Assembly (NCBI GenBank): GCA_051002235.1
Contig: JBPCMN010000058.1
Location: forward strand, 24,743-88,742
Length of the DNA: 64,000 nucleotides
Direction: 5' to 3'
Source of the DNA: JBPCMN01 sp013695115
Lineage (GTDB): Bacteria > Actinomycetota > Acidimicrobiia > IMCC26256 > JACDBD01
Part shown: positions 7,535 through 16,077 of the stretch, in pieces
Position numbering within the stretch: the stretch's first letter is position 1
Layout of the letters: every line of letters begins with the position of its first letter
Made by a program: the position numbers and the translations under genes
Notes under the pieces: model-generated
Told to the model about the DNA's origin: nothing
Databases searched by the model: none
Seen by the model: only the letters and a program-made list of their open reading frames with translations

Positions 7535-8901
7535 AGTTCGGCCTGTTCTACGAGCATCAGCTCCCCCGCCCCTGGGACGACGAGTCGGAGTACAAGCTGC
7601 TCCAGCAGGCGCTCGAGCAGTGCGAGCTCGCCGACTCGCTCGGCATCGAATACGTCTGGGAGGTCGAGCACCACTTCCTCGAGGAGTACAGCCACTCGAG
7701 CGCGCCCGAGGTGTTCCTCGCGGCGGTGTCGCAGCGCACCAAGGACATGCGCCTCGGCCACGGCATCGTGCAGACGCCGCCCCCGTTCAACCACCCCGCC
7801 CGCGTCGCCGAGCGCATCGCCATGCTCGACCTCGTGTCGGGTGGCCGGGTCGACTTCGGCACCGGCGAGTCGTCGTCGGAAGCCGAGCTCGGCGGCTTCC
7901 TCATCGACCCCGAAGACAAGCGGCCGATGTGGGAGGAGGGACTCCGGGTCGCGCTGCGCTGCCTGACCGAGGAGCCGTTCACCGGCCACGCCGGGAAGTG
8001 GGTCGCGATGCCGCCCCGCAACGTCGTGCCCAAGCCCCGGCAGAAGCCGCACCCGCCGGTGTGGGTGGCGTGCAGCCGGCGCGACACGATGCACCTCGCC
8101 GCTCAGAAGGCCATCGGCGCGCTGACGTTCGCGTTCGTCGACCCCGAAGAGGCGCGCTACTGGATCAAGGACTACTACGAGACCCTCGAGGAGCAGGGGG
8201 TGCCGATCGGCGACGCGGTCAACGCCAACGTCGCCTGCGTGTCGACGTTCATGTGCCACCCCGACGAGGACCAGGCGCTGCTACGCGGACTGGAGGGCGC
8301 CAACTTCTTCGGCTACTCGCTGGCGCACTACTACGTCTTCGGGCGCCATCACCCGGGCAAGACCGACGTCTGGGCCGAGTACCAGAAGCGTCGGGCGGAG
8401 CAGGGCTACGACCCTGCCGCGGTGCACGCCGCGGCCGCGAACAACGACCGGCTCGGAGCCAAGGTGGTCGAGAACGGCCTGGGCGGCCTGCGCGGTGCGG
8501 TGGGGACGCCCGATCAGATCCGCGAGTACCTCCACCGCTACGAGGAGTGCGGCGTCGACCAGGTCATCTTCGTGAGCCAGTCGGGCAAGAACCGCCACGA
8601 GCACATCATGGAGAGCCTCGACCTGTTCGGGCGCGAGGTCCTGCCCGAGTTCAAGGACCGCGATCCCCAACACGAGCGCGACAAGGCGAAGCGCCTGGCA
8701 CCGATCGTCGACAAGGTCATGGCCCGCAAGCCCGCCGAGGACCACCCGCCGCTGCCGTCGCCCGACTACGAGTTTCCCGCCATCCCCCGGGCGATGGCCG
8801 ACCGCGCCGGCGCCGACGAGTTCCACCAGTTCCTCGACCAGGTCGCGGAGCAGAGCGCCGGCGGCGACAACTCCGTGCTGGAGGCGTGGCGAACCAGCTG
8901 A
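7531..8901 (+). CDS. LLM-class (bacterial luciferase-like) flavin-dependent oxidoreductase
   Basis: 456 residues from GTG 7531, overlapping the previous stop by 4 nt. The luciferase-like TIM barrel is clear: MKFGLFYEHQLPRPW at the N-terminus, EYVWEVEHHFLEEYSHSSAPEV, RLGHGIVQTP, HPARVAERIAMLDLVSGGRVDFGTG, and GTPDQIREYLHRYEECGVDQVIF near residue 330. Such enzymes use FMN or F420; F420 genes occur at the end of this window, but the cofactor cannot be read from the sequence. Residues after about 370 form a charged C-terminal extension. Partnered with the putative di-iron protein upstream. Confidence 0.82.
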   Translation: MKFGLFYEHQLPRPWDDESEYKLLQQALEQCELADSLGIEYVWEVEHHFLEEYSHSSAPEVFLAAVSQRTKDMRLGHGIVQTPPPFNHPARVAERIAMLDLVSGGRVDFGTGESSSEAELGGFLIDPEDKRPMWEEGLRVALRCLTEEPFTGHAGKWVAMPPRNVVPKPRQKPHPPVWVACSRRDTMHLAAQKAIGALTFAFVDPEEARYWIKDYYETLEEQGVPIGDAVNANVACVSTFMCHPDEDQALLRGLEGANFFGYSLAHYYVFGRHHPGKTDVWAEYQKRRAEQGYDPAAVHAAAANNDRLGAKVVENGLGGLRGAVGTPDQIREYLHRYEECGVDQVIFVSQSGKNRHEHIMESLDLFGREVLPEFKDRDPQHERDKAKRLAPIVDKVMARKPAEDHPPLPSPDYEFPAIPRAMADRAGADEFHQFLDQVAEQSAGGDNSVLEAWRTS

Positions 8902-8961
8902 CCGGCTGAACGCATCCTCAGGGGGCCTTCACATTCCGCTGACAGATCGGGGCGACACTGA

Positions 8962-9669
8962 GCCCTGTGCCACCACTCCAAGGACAGAAGCTCGGCGAGC
9001 GCGAGCGGGTCGGTCGACGCGACCACGCTGGTCGACCAAGTGGAGCGGGCGATCGGCCTGACCGGGACCGCCCGCACCGACCTCGAGCGCGCCCTGAGCG
9101 AATCGAGCAGTGAAAGCGACGGTGACCAAGCGGACAGGGAGGAGGCGGCGGCGGACGACGAGCAGGCGGCCATGACGGGGCAGGGCCGCTACGGCGACCG
9201 CACGGTGGTCGACTCGCTGGCGCTGGCAGCGCGTTTGGTCACGTCGAAGGCGAAGCCGCGGGTGATCTACATCAACGGCATCGGCGACTTCGACACGCAT
9301 CAGGGCCAGGCCGACCGCCACCCGCTGCTCATGCAGCAGCTCGACGACGGCATCGAGCAGTTCTTCACCACCGTCGGCGCCGACGAGGACGTCGCGCTCA
9401 TGACCGTCTCCGAGTTCGGCCGCCGCCCGGCCGAGAACGGCAGCGGCACCGACCACGGCACCGCCAACGTGCATTTCGTCGCCGGCGCTCAGGTGCGGGG
9501 CGGTCGCTACGGAACGCCGCCGAACCTGGGGACGCTCGACCGCGGGGGCAACCTCGAGCACCACGTCGACTTCCGTGCTCTGTACGCCACCGGTCTGGAC
9601 TGGCTCGGCGTCGAGTCGCGACCCGTCCTCGGCGACGACTTCGACCCGCTGCCGATCTTTCGTTCGTAG
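8962..9669 (+). pseudogene. 5'-truncated DUF1501 protein gene
   Basis: The frame is open from 8962 (after TGA 8959-8961) to 9669. It encodes the C-terminal part of a DUF1501 protein, a secreted alkaline-phosphatase-like family that normally exceeds 400 residues and starts with a Tat signal. Here only about 235 residues remain: LVDQVERAIGLTGTARTDLE, a low-complexity acidic stretch, then VIYINGIGDFDTHQGQADRH, LMTVSEFGRRPAENGSGTDHG and the typical end DWLGVES. The signal peptide and N-terminal half are absent and only a weak CTG (8965) or internal GTG (9040) could start it. Probably a deletion remnant. Confidence 0.65.
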
Positions 9670-9693
9670 CCCGGAGGACGGGCACCACCCCGG

Positions 9694-9699
9694 TACCCT
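9694..9699 (+). promoter_or_regulatory. -10 box for leaderless prfA
   Basis: TACCCT ends 6 nt before the prfA ATG at 9706, the spacing of actinobacterial leaderless promoters. No -35 match is apparent. Confidence 0.5.
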
Positions 9700-9705
9700 G
9701 GCCGC

Positions 9706-10776
9706 ATGTTCGAGCGCCTCACCGATCTCGAGGCCGAGCTGGAGAAGCTCGAGTCCCGTCTCCCCGAGTTGTACGCGGCCGGGGACCAGGCGGCCGCGCG
9801 CGACGCCGGGCGGCGCCACGCCGAGCTCAAGCCGGTGGTCGACGCGTACCGGGAGTACCGCGCGGTCGAGCAGGACGTCGCCGATGCCCGGGAGCTGCTC
9901 GAGGGCGAGGCCGACGGGGAGATGCGCGACTACCTGCGCGCCGAGGTCGAGGACAAGGAGACCGCGCTGGCCGAGCTGGATGGCCGGCTCCGCGAGCTGC
10001 TGGTGCGGGCGGATCCCAACACGGGCAAGAACGTCATCGTCGAGATCCGGGGCGCGGAGGGCGGCGAGGAGGCGAACCTCTGGGCCGGCGACCTCTTCAC
10101 CATGTACAAGCGCTACGCCGAGAACCACGGCTGGAAGGTGGAGGAGCTCGCGAGCCAGCCGTCCGACATGGGCGGCTTCCGGGAGATCTCGTTTGTCGTC
10201 AAGGGCCCGGACGCGTGGGACCGACTCAAGCACGAGGGCGGGCCCCACCGGGTGCAGCGGGTGCCGGTCACCGAGAGCCAGGGCCGGGTCCACACCAGCG
10301 CGGCCACGGTCGCGGTGCTGCCCGAAGCCGAGGAGGTCGACATCCGCATCGACCCCAACGAGCTCGAGGTCGACGTCTATCGCTCCAGCGGCCCGGGCGG
10401 GCAGTCGGTGAACACCACCGACTCGGCGGTGCGGATCACGCACAAGCCGACCGGGCTGGTCGTGACCTGCCAGGACGAGAAGAGCCAACTCCAGAACAAG
10501 GAGAAGGCGCTGCGCATCCTGCGATCGCGCCTCCTCGAGCTCGAGCGTGAGCAACAGGCCCACGAGTTGTCGTCGACCCGGCGCGACCAGGTGAAGGGGG
10601 GCGGACGCTCCGAGAAGGTGCGCACCTACAACTTCAAGGACAACCGGGTCACCGACCACCGCGTCGGCGTCACCCTGCACTCCCTCGACCAGGTGCTTGG
10701 AGGCCAGATCGACGAGATCGTCGACGCCCTTGCCGCCGCCGAGCGAGCCGACCAGCTGGGTGCCGGCAACGGCTGA
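9706..10776 (+). CDS. prfA: Peptide chain release factor 1
   Basis: 356 residues, standard for RF1. It reads UAA and UAG stop codons and triggers peptide release. The peptidyl-transferase-centre motif GGQ is at residues 231-233 (SSGPGGQSVNTTDSAVR). The N-terminal coiled-coil domain and the domain 2 motif EIRGAEGGEEANLWAGDLF are intact. Release needs methylation of the GGQ glutamine, done by PrmC, whose gene overlaps the 3' end of this one by 17 nt. Confidence 0.97.
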   Translation: MFERLTDLEAELEKLESRLPELYAAGDQAAARDAGRRHAELKPVVDAYREYRAVEQDVADARELLEGEADGEMRDYLRAEVEDKETALAELDGRLRELLVRADPNTGKNVIVEIRGAEGGEEANLWAGDLFTMYKRYAENHGWKVEELASQPSDMGGFREISFVVKGPDAWDRLKHEGGPHRVQRVPVTESQGRVHTSAATVAVLPEAEEVDIRIDPNELEVDVYRSSGPGGQSVNTTDSAVRITHKPTGLVVTCQDEKSQLQNKEKALRILRSRLLELEREQQAHELSSTRRDQVKGGGRSEKVRTYNFKDNRVTDHRVGVTLHSLDQVLGGQIDEIVDALAAAERADQLGAGNG

Positions 10777-11680
10777 GGGCGCCAGCTGGCGGGAACTGCG
10801 AGCGCGGGCTGAGCGCGAGCTGCGCGCCGCGGGCGTGCCCGACCCCGGCAGCGAGGCGCGCTGGATGGTCGAACAGATCTCGGGATACGAAGGCGCCGAG
10901 CTGGTCGCGTCCGAAGCCGAACCGGTGCCGACACGCGGCGAGGACAACCTCACCGCGATGCTCGAGCGTCGCGCCGGCGGCGAGCCCCTCCAGTACGTCC
11001 TGGGTGAATGGTCGTTCCGCCGCCTCGACCTGCTGGTGGACCGGCGGGTCTTGATCCCGCGCCCCGAGACCGAGGTCACGGCTGAGGTCGCGATCGAGGA
11101 GGCGCAGCGGCTCGGTGGCCGTCGCGGCGCGCCCAATCCGTGGACGGGGACGGCCGCGGCGTACACGATCGCCGATCTGGGCACGGGGTCGGGGGCACTC
11201 GCGCTCGCGCTGGCGGCGGAGCTCCCCGACGCGGAGGTCTGGGCGACCGATGCGAGCGAGGACGCGTTGGCGGTGGCGCGCGCCAACCTGGCCGGCGCCG
11301 GGCAGCCGGCAATCCGGGTGCGCCTGGCTCGCGGCGACTGGTTCGACGCGCTGCCCGCGGAGATTCGAGGCCGGCTGCGAATGGTCGTCGCCAACCCGCC
11401 GTACGTGAGTGAGGCGGAGCTCGCCGGGCTCTCGCCGGACGTCCGTGAGCACGAACCGGTGGACGCGCTCGTGAGCGGACCGACCGGTCTCGAGGCGATA
11501 GAGGTCATCGTGGCGGACGCGCCGGCGTGGCTCGAGCCCGGGGGAGCGCTCGTGTGCGAGCTCGCGCCGCACCAGCGGGACGCTGCGATCGAGCGCGCCC
11601 GGAACGCCGGCTTCGCCGAAACACTCGTTCGCCCCGATCTCACCGGCCGAGACCGGGTACTCGTCGCCCGGCTTGGGTAA
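10760..11680 (+). CDS. prmC: Release factor glutamine methyltransferase
   Basis: About 306 residues from GTG 10760 inside the end of prfA; longer upstream starts would only add prfA-overlapping sequence. S-adenosylmethionine-dependent enzyme that methylates the GGQ glutamine of RF1/RF2. The SAM-binding motif DLGTGSGALALALAAE and the catalytic NPPY motif (residues 212-215, VVANPPYVSEAEL) are intact, and the N-terminal helical domain (RWMVEQISGY, GEPLQYVLGEW) fits the family. Confidence 0.94.
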   Translation: MPATAEGASWRELRARAERELRAAGVPDPGSEARWMVEQISGYEGAELVASEAEPVPTRGEDNLTAMLERRAGGEPLQYVLGEWSFRRLDLLVDRRVLIPRPETEVTAEVAIEEAQRLGGRRGAPNPWTGTAAAYTIADLGTGSGALALALAAELPDAEVWATDASEDALAVARANLAGAGQPAIRVRLARGDWFDALPAEIRGRLRMVVANPPYVSEAELAGLSPDVREHEPVDALVSGPTGLEAIEVIVADAPAWLEPGGALVCELAPHQRDAAIERARNAGFAETLVRPDLTGRDRVLVARLG

Positions 11681-11683
11681 CGT
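11678..11683 (+). promoter_or_regulatory. -10 box overlapping the prmC stop
   Basis: TAACGT begins at the TAA stop codon of prmC and ends 6 nt before GTG 11690, predicting a leaderless transcript for the small gene that follows. Confidence 0.4.
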
Positions 11684-11689
11684 GCGCGC

Positions 11690-11917
11690 GTGGCCGACCA
11701 GCTCGACGTCGAGGCGATGCTCGAGCGCTTCCGCCAGCGGGCCGCGGCGGTGGAGGACCGGCCCCTCCCGCCGGTCGCGGGAGAGGAGCGCCAGCGCTTT
11801 GTCGAGCAGGCCCAGCTCGACTTCCAGGACTTCGCCATCGTCGGCGATGCCACCTGGGAGTTCGAGGACGGCATCCTGACGCTGCGGGTCGACCTCACGC
11901 CCAAGGACGAGTCATAG
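11690..11917 (+). CDS. Small conserved-looking protein of unknown function
   Basis: 75 residues, soluble and acidic, from GTG 11690. The N-terminal half is a charged helix (DVEAMLERFRQRAAAVEDR) and the C-terminal half looks like beta strands (FAIVGDATWEFEDGILTLRVDLTP). I do not recognise a family. Codon use is as biased to G/C at third positions as in its neighbours, which supports real coding. It is followed without a gap by a nitroreductase, so the two are probably co-transcribed. Confidence 0.65.
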   Translation: MADQLDVEAMLERFRQRAAAVEDRPLPPVAGEERQRFVEQAQLDFQDFAIVGDATWEFEDGILTLRVDLTPKDES

Positions 11918-12528
11918 ACCGCGAGACGGTCGACCAGCTGCTCTCGACGACGCGGGCGGTGCGCAAGCGCCTCGACCTCACCCGGCCGGTGCCGCGCGAG
12001 GTGATCGTGGAGTGCCTGCGGCTGGCCATCCAGGCGCCGACCGGCTCGAACCGCCAGGGCTGGCGGTGGATGATCGTGACCGACGCCGACAAGCGCGCTG
12101 CCCTCGCCGACTGGTACGGCGACGTGTTCGGGCCCTACATCGCCAGCGCCGGTGACGACGCCCCCAAGTCGCGCGTTGCGGAGTCGGCGATCTGGCTGGC
12201 GGAGCACCTGCACGAGGTCCCCGTGCACGTGATCCCGTGCATCGAGGACTACACCAAGGGCGCCGCCCATGCCGGCGTGTACGCGTCGATCTACCCCGCG
12301 GTCTGGAGCTTCCAGCTGGCGTTGCGCAGCCGCGGCCTCGGCACCGTCCTCACCACGCTCCACCTCCCCCACGAGCGCGAGGCGGCCGAGCTCCTCGGGA
12401 TCCCCGAAGGGTTCATCCAGGCCGCGCTGCTGCCGGTCGCCTACTACGAAGGCGAGGAGTTCAAACCCGCCAAGCGCCGCCCGGTCGAGGAGATCACGTA
12501 CTGGGACGAGTGGGGGAGCACGGCCTAG
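11914..12528 (+). CDS. Nitroreductase family protein
   Basis: About 204 residues. FMN-dependent nitroreductase fold: STTRAVRKRLDLTRPVP, AIQAPTGSNRQGWRWMIVTD, PAVWSFQLALRSRGLGTVLTTLHLP and the C-terminal PVAYYEGEEFKPAKRRPVEE. The start is unusual: no ATG, GTG or TTG lies at a sensible place. ATA at 11914 overlaps the previous TAG stop and stands 6 nt behind AAGGA (11903-11907); CTG at 11938 is the alternative and would cut into the conserved start. The natural substrate is unknown. It converges on the next gene with the two stop codons directly adjacent (TAGCTA). Confidence 0.8.
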   Translation: MDRETVDQLLSTTRAVRKRLDLTRPVPREVIVECLRLAIQAPTGSNRQGWRWMIVTDADKRAALADWYGDVFGPYIASAGDDAPKSRVAESAIWLAEHLHEVPVHVIPCIEDYTKGAAHAGVYASIYPAVWSFQLALRSRGLGTVLTTLHLPHEREAAELLGIPEGFIQAALLPVAYYEGEEFKPAKRRPVEEITYWDEWGSTA

Positions 12529-13668
12529 CTACGGTCCCCGGGCCCACTCGTCCTTGAGCTCCGGATGCTCCAGATGGTGGTGGTGGCGGCACAGCAACCG
12601 GACGTTGGCGGTCGAGGTCTCGCCGCCGTCGATCCAGTGGATGTCGTGGTGACCGTCGCACCATTCGGGCGGACGGTCGCAACCGGGTGCCGTGCAGTGC
12701 TTGTCCCGAGCGGTGATGGCTCGACGCAGCGCCGGCGGGATCGAGCGGGTAGCCCGACCTACATCGATGGGCTGGCTGGCGCCATCGGTGATGATGCGGC
12801 TGACGCGCGCGTCGCAGGCGAGTCGCCGCGCGGTTTCGCCGCTGATCGGCTGATCGGAGCGGCCGAGCTCGGCGGCCGGCGCACCGGCGCGGCGCTCTAG
12901 CGTGACGAGATCGACCGTGAGGTTGAGGTGCGGCCGTTCGCCCCCGCTCATGGGCAGATCGCCACGGTCGAGCGCGCGCCGAGCCAACTCGACGAGGGCG
13001 TCGGCCCGTCGCTGCGACGGCGTGCGGGTGTCGTTCGGACGCGGCTTGGCGAGCGGGTCGAGCGCGCTCTTCACCATGGCGGATCCCTCGGCGTCGAGCA
13101 GACCGTCGATCGTCTCCATGCCGTCGAGAATCGGCGACATGTCGAAGCGCCGCCGGTCGTACCGCTCCGCCTCGGACTGTTGGAAGCCGTCCGCGTCGAC
13201 CACGTGGCGGAAGTGCTCACAGACCTGGCGGAGGGAGCCGGGGTCGTGGTCCCGGGCGACGTCCACGAGCATGGCTTCGGCCTCGTCCCATTTCTCCGGC
13301 TCTAGGCGCTCCCTGCTATCCGCGAGCACCCGGGTGACCTGCCGGACGTGCTCGTAGCCGATGTCGCCGGCCTCGAACGCGCCGCGCGTCCGGGGCTGGT
13401 CACCGAGCCGGCGTGCGATGCGCACCCGCTCGGACGCGGCACCCGCGGTCATGCGGCCGTGGCGTCGCAGCCACGCTTTGCTCGACAGCGACCCGTCGTC
13501 GGCCCAGACGCCCGCCTCGTCCACGACCGCGAGGCGCCGCAGCGCCTGTGCCTGGAGCCGCTCGGATTCGCGGAACTGGTCGAGGGCGTCGTCGGCGATC
13601 CGCACGACCGGGACCCGGGTCAGGTCCTCTGCGGCGAGCTCGTCGATTGCGGACTGCAGGCTCCCCAT
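12529..13668 (-). CDS. DUF222 / HNH endonuclease family protein (13E12-repeat type)
   Basis: 379 residues. The N-terminal DUF222 domain spans about residues 20-260 and a C-terminal HNH nuclease domain covers about 305-370: ITARDKHCTAPGCDRPPEWCDGHH, then ETSTANVRLLCRHHHHLEH. Two CxxC-like pairs fit a zinc-supported HNH fold. The family, called 13E12 repeat proteins in mycobacteria, is often multicopy and several members are LexA-regulated there. A LexA-type box lies 20-31 bp upstream of this start, and GAGGAGG gives a strong ribosome site. Exact cellular role is unknown. Confidence 0.88.
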   Translation of the reverse strand: MGSLQSAIDELAAEDLTRVPVVRIADDALDQFRESERLQAQALRRLAVVDEAGVWADDGSLSSKAWLRRHGRMTAGAASERVRIARRLGDQPRTRGAFEAGDIGYEHVRQVTRVLADSRERLEPEKWDEAEAMLVDVARDHDPGSLRQVCEHFRHVVDADGFQQSEAERYDRRRFDMSPILDGMETIDGLLDAEGSAMVKSALDPLAKPRPNDTRTPSQRRADALVELARRALDRGDLPMSGGERPHLNLTVDLVTLERRAGAPAAELGRSDQPISGETARRLACDARVSRIITDGASQPIDVGRATRSIPPALRRAITARDKHCTAPGCDRPPEWCDGHHDIHWIDGGETSTANVRLLCRHHHHLEHPELKDEWARGP

Positions 13669-13687
13669 GACCGCCTCCTCGGGAGGG

Positions 13688-13699
13688 GAACGTATGTTC
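13688..13699 (-). promoter_or_regulatory. LexA (SOS) box
   Basis: On the minus strand CGAACATACGTTCC (13687-13700) matches the Gram-positive SOS consensus CGAACRNRYGTTYC at every position; the GAAC-N4-GTTC core is 13688-13699. It lies between the -10 box and the ribosome site of the DUF222-HNH gene, where LexA would block transcription. Confidence 0.75.
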
Positions 13700-13701
13700 G
13701 T

Positions 13702-13730
13702 ATTCTAACCCTCATCGTCGGAGAAGGCAA
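13702..13730 (-). promoter_or_regulatory. Promoter of the DUF222-HNH gene
   Basis: On the minus strand TTGCCT (13730-13725), a 17-bp spacer, then TAGAAT (13707-13702), a good sigma-70-like match in an unusually AT-rich stretch. The transcript would start just before or within the LexA box. Confidence 0.6.
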
Positions 13731-13792
13731 CAGATTTCTTCTGGAGGTCTGAAGTTGTGGAAAAGTGACCCTTGCCGGTGGAGAACGGAGCC

Positions 13793-15310
13793 TCAGACCG
13801 CGAGCTCGTTCGCGGCGCCGTCGGTGCGGACCCGCACCGTCCGGCCCTCCCACGCCTCTCCCGTCATCGCCTGCATCACGTCGGGTTCCCGCGAGTTCGC
13901 GAGCACCCGCGCGCCCGGCGGGGTGAGCAGCGACACGATCGCGAGCGACGGCGAACCGTCCCGCTCGATCACGACGGACATCGCCTCCACCGTCGCCTCG
14001 CCGTCGTACCCTCCCGCGATCGAACGACGCGGTAGCGCGTCGACCTCCGTCTGGGTCTTGGCTGGATCGACGCGCGCGAACCCGTCCGAAGGAGGCGTCG
14101 TCGAGTACAAGCCCAACGAATGCTTCGTCACGTACCAACCGAGCGCGCTCACCATCCCCACCGACCCCGGGTCGCGCCGGCAGGCGTCGACCATCGCCGC
14201 GATCGCGTGCGTGGGGTAGTCGTTGGCAGGCCCGCCCGCGAACGCGAGCCCGCCGGTGACGGTCAACGGCCGCTCGTCCCCGCCGTGTCGCCCGGTCAGC
14301 CCGAGCGCTCCCATCGCGATCTGCACCGCCGACGGGAAGCAGGAGTAGAGGTCGAAGCGGGCGACGTCATCGAGGTCGACGCCCGCGGCCGCGAACATCG
14401 CCCGTCCCGCGATCCCGATCGCAGGCGACTCGGCCAGCGACGCCCGCTCGGAGAAGAAGAAGTGGTCGTGCGCGTCTGCGCCTGCAAGAGGGAACACCAA
14501 GCGGTCATCGGGAACGCCCGCGCTGCGCGCCGCTTCGTACGAACACAGCAACACGGCCGCGGCCTGGTCGACCTCGATGTTGGCGCACATCCGCTTCGTG
14601 TACGGGAACGTGACCATGCGGTTGTCGGTCGACGGCGTCCGGATCTCCTCCGGCGACCACGCGTCTCGCGACCACGCGAAGGGATTCCCCGCCGCGACCG
14701 CCGCGAACGTCGACCACAGCTCGCTCACGTACCGCTGGTGCTCCTCGACGCTGCGACCGGCCGCCGCCCGCACTGCCGTCTCCAGCAGCGGATAGATCAG
14801 CGTCGGCGCGACCGCCAGGTGCGCCATCTCGTAGTCGTTGGTGCCGGGGCGGCCGTCGCCGAGCACCCGCGGGCACGGTGCGTCGTCGGTCTGGGCCCAG
14901 TCGAGCCACGTCTTGGGCTCTCGTCGGGCCCGCAGGCGCGTGTACATCGACTCGGCGCCGCCGAGCAGCACGACGTCGGCGTCGCCGCGGGCGACCGCGG
15001 GGGCGAGCTCGTTCACGAGCAGCTGGGGCGAGTTGCCTCCCAGCGTGGTCGTCACCGACTGCACCGGCGCCTCCCGGCCGAGCCGTCGTGCGAGCAGGGC
15101 GCCGGGGTCGAGGTACTTCCACGACACGATGTCGACGACGGCCACGGTGTCGGCGGCCGCCGCCAACCCGGGTGCCCCGGCGTCGTCGGCGGCAGCACGC
15201 GCCGCCGAGGCCAGCAGGTCGATGGGCTCGAGCGCGGCCGCCAGGTCCTCGACCCGCTGCAACCGCTGTCCGACCCCGGCGATCACCGGCGTCCGTGGAT
15301 CGACCGCCAT
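13793..15310 (-). CDS. Thiolase-like acetyl-CoA acetyltransferase family protein
   Basis: 505 residues from ATG 15310, which shares its A with the upstream stop (TGATG); GTG 15313 is possible. Thiolase-fold sequence: TPVIAGVGQRLQRVEDL, VNELAPAVARGDADVVLLGGAESM, CANIEVDQAAAVLLCSYEAAR, and the C-terminal GLAFAGGPANDYPTHAIAAMV and SALGWYVTKHSLGLYSTTPP. The segment where thiolases carry their nucleophilic Cys reads TTTLGGNSPQLLVN here, with no Cys, so acyl transfer by the usual mechanism is doubtful. An extra C-terminal domain of about 80 residues follows. This subgroup is common in actinobacteria but poorly defined. Confidence 0.75.
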   Translation of the reverse strand: MAVDPRTPVIAGVGQRLQRVEDLAAALEPIDLLASAARAAADDAGAPGLAAAADTVAVVDIVSWKYLDPGALLARRLGREAPVQSVTTTLGGNSPQLLVNELAPAVARGDADVVLLGGAESMYTRLRARREPKTWLDWAQTDDAPCPRVLGDGRPGTNDYEMAHLAVAPTLIYPLLETAVRAAAGRSVEEHQRYVSELWSTFAAVAAGNPFAWSRDAWSPEEIRTPSTDNRMVTFPYTKRMCANIEVDQAAAVLLCSYEAARSAGVPDDRLVFPLAGADAHDHFFFSERASLAESPAIGIAGRAMFAAAGVDLDDVARFDLYSCFPSAVQIAMGALGLTGRHGGDERPLTVTGGLAFAGGPANDYPTHAIAAMVDACRRDPGSVGMVSALGWYVTKHSLGLYSTTPPSDGFARVDPAKTQTEVDALPRRSIAGGYDGEATVEAMSVVIERDGSPSLAIVSLLTPPGARVLANSREPDVMQAMTGEAWEGRTVRVRTDGAANELAV

Positions 15311-16077
15311 CACCCATCCTCCGGAGGGACAGGCCAGGCGGGCACGCCCGGCGACGCGCTGTCGGGGCAGATGGAGCGGTAGCGGCAGTGGCCGCACAGC
15401 GCGGCGTCGGCCACGCCCGCGAACTCCTGCTCACCCCACATCGCCTCGACGACCCCGCGTAGCTCCTCTTCGATCGCGGCCAGGTCGTCGTCGTCGGGCT
15501 CGAAGGGCTCGGGGTCGTCGAGGACCTCGGCGGAAAGGAACTCGTAGCGCAACCGCAGGCGGAGCCCCTCGTGCCGGGCGAGCGGCGCGAGTAGCCACAC
15601 CTGGAGGCGCGCCCGGGGGTCGTCGGCGACCCGCTCGGTGAACGACTGACCCGTCTTGTAGTCGCGGGCGTCGAGTAGTCCCCGGTGGCGCCAGACCGCG
15701 TCGATGCGCCCGGTCGCCATGAACATGGGCGCCGGCCGGCGATGGAACCGGGCCCGCTCGACCTCGTGCTCACCGGCGGCGTCGTCGGGCGGACAACGTC
15801 GGGCGTGGCGCTCGACGAAACCCTGCAGCGCGCTCGAACCGTTCAGGCCGTGCGCGGCCAGGGTCCCCTCCACGTGCTCCGCATCGCGGCACGAGCCCTG
15901 CTGATGGATGTGGCGGAGGAGGTCGTGGACCAGCAGGCCCTGGTCGGGCGAGCCGCCGGCATCGCTCTCGGGCAGGCCCAGCAGCTGGGAGGCGAGGAAC
16001 TCGCGCCGGCACCGCAGCCACGTGTCGAGCGACGACGCGCTGAGCGGGACGATGTCGCCCAGCAGCCGGTCAGGCAT
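15310..16077 (-). CDS. PD-(D/E)XK nuclease-family protein with four-cysteine Fe-S site (Cas4/RecB-like)
   Basis: 255 residues. The nuclease core is GRIDAVWRHRGLLDARDYKTGQ (D-x-(D)YK pattern) near residues 123-145, followed by a helix with RLQVWLLAP. One cysteine (C23, WLRCRREFL) near the N-terminus and three near the C-terminus (C228, C231, C237, CGHCRYRSICPD) match the iron-sulphur arrangement of AddB, Cas4 and RecB-family exonucleases. No cas genes or helicase lie nearby. The start overlaps the gene before it by 8 nt; the two are probably partners. Confidence 0.75.
   Translation of the reverse strand: MPDRLLGDIVPLSASSLDTWLRCRREFLASQLLGLPESDAGGSPDQGLLVHDLLRHIHQQGSCRDAEHVEGTLAAHGLNGSSALQGFVERHARRCPPDDAAGEHEVERARFHRRPAPMFMATGRIDAVWRHRGLLDARDYKTGQSFTERVADDPRARLQVWLLAPLARHEGLRLRLRYEFLSAEVLDDPEPFEPDDDDLAAIEEELRGVVEAMWGEQEFAGVADAALCGHCRYRSICPDSASPGVPAWPVPPEDG

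Noticed and set aside
8929..12372. Very long open frame on the minus strand opposite prfA and prmC
   Set aside because: It lies antisense to two highly conserved genes; its Arg/Ala/Gly/Ser-rich composition is what GC-rich antisense frames give, and no domain is visible.
13793..15310. Calling the thiolase-like gene an acetoacetyl-CoA thiolase
   Set aside because: The nucleophilic Cys segment is not present, so I kept a family-level name.
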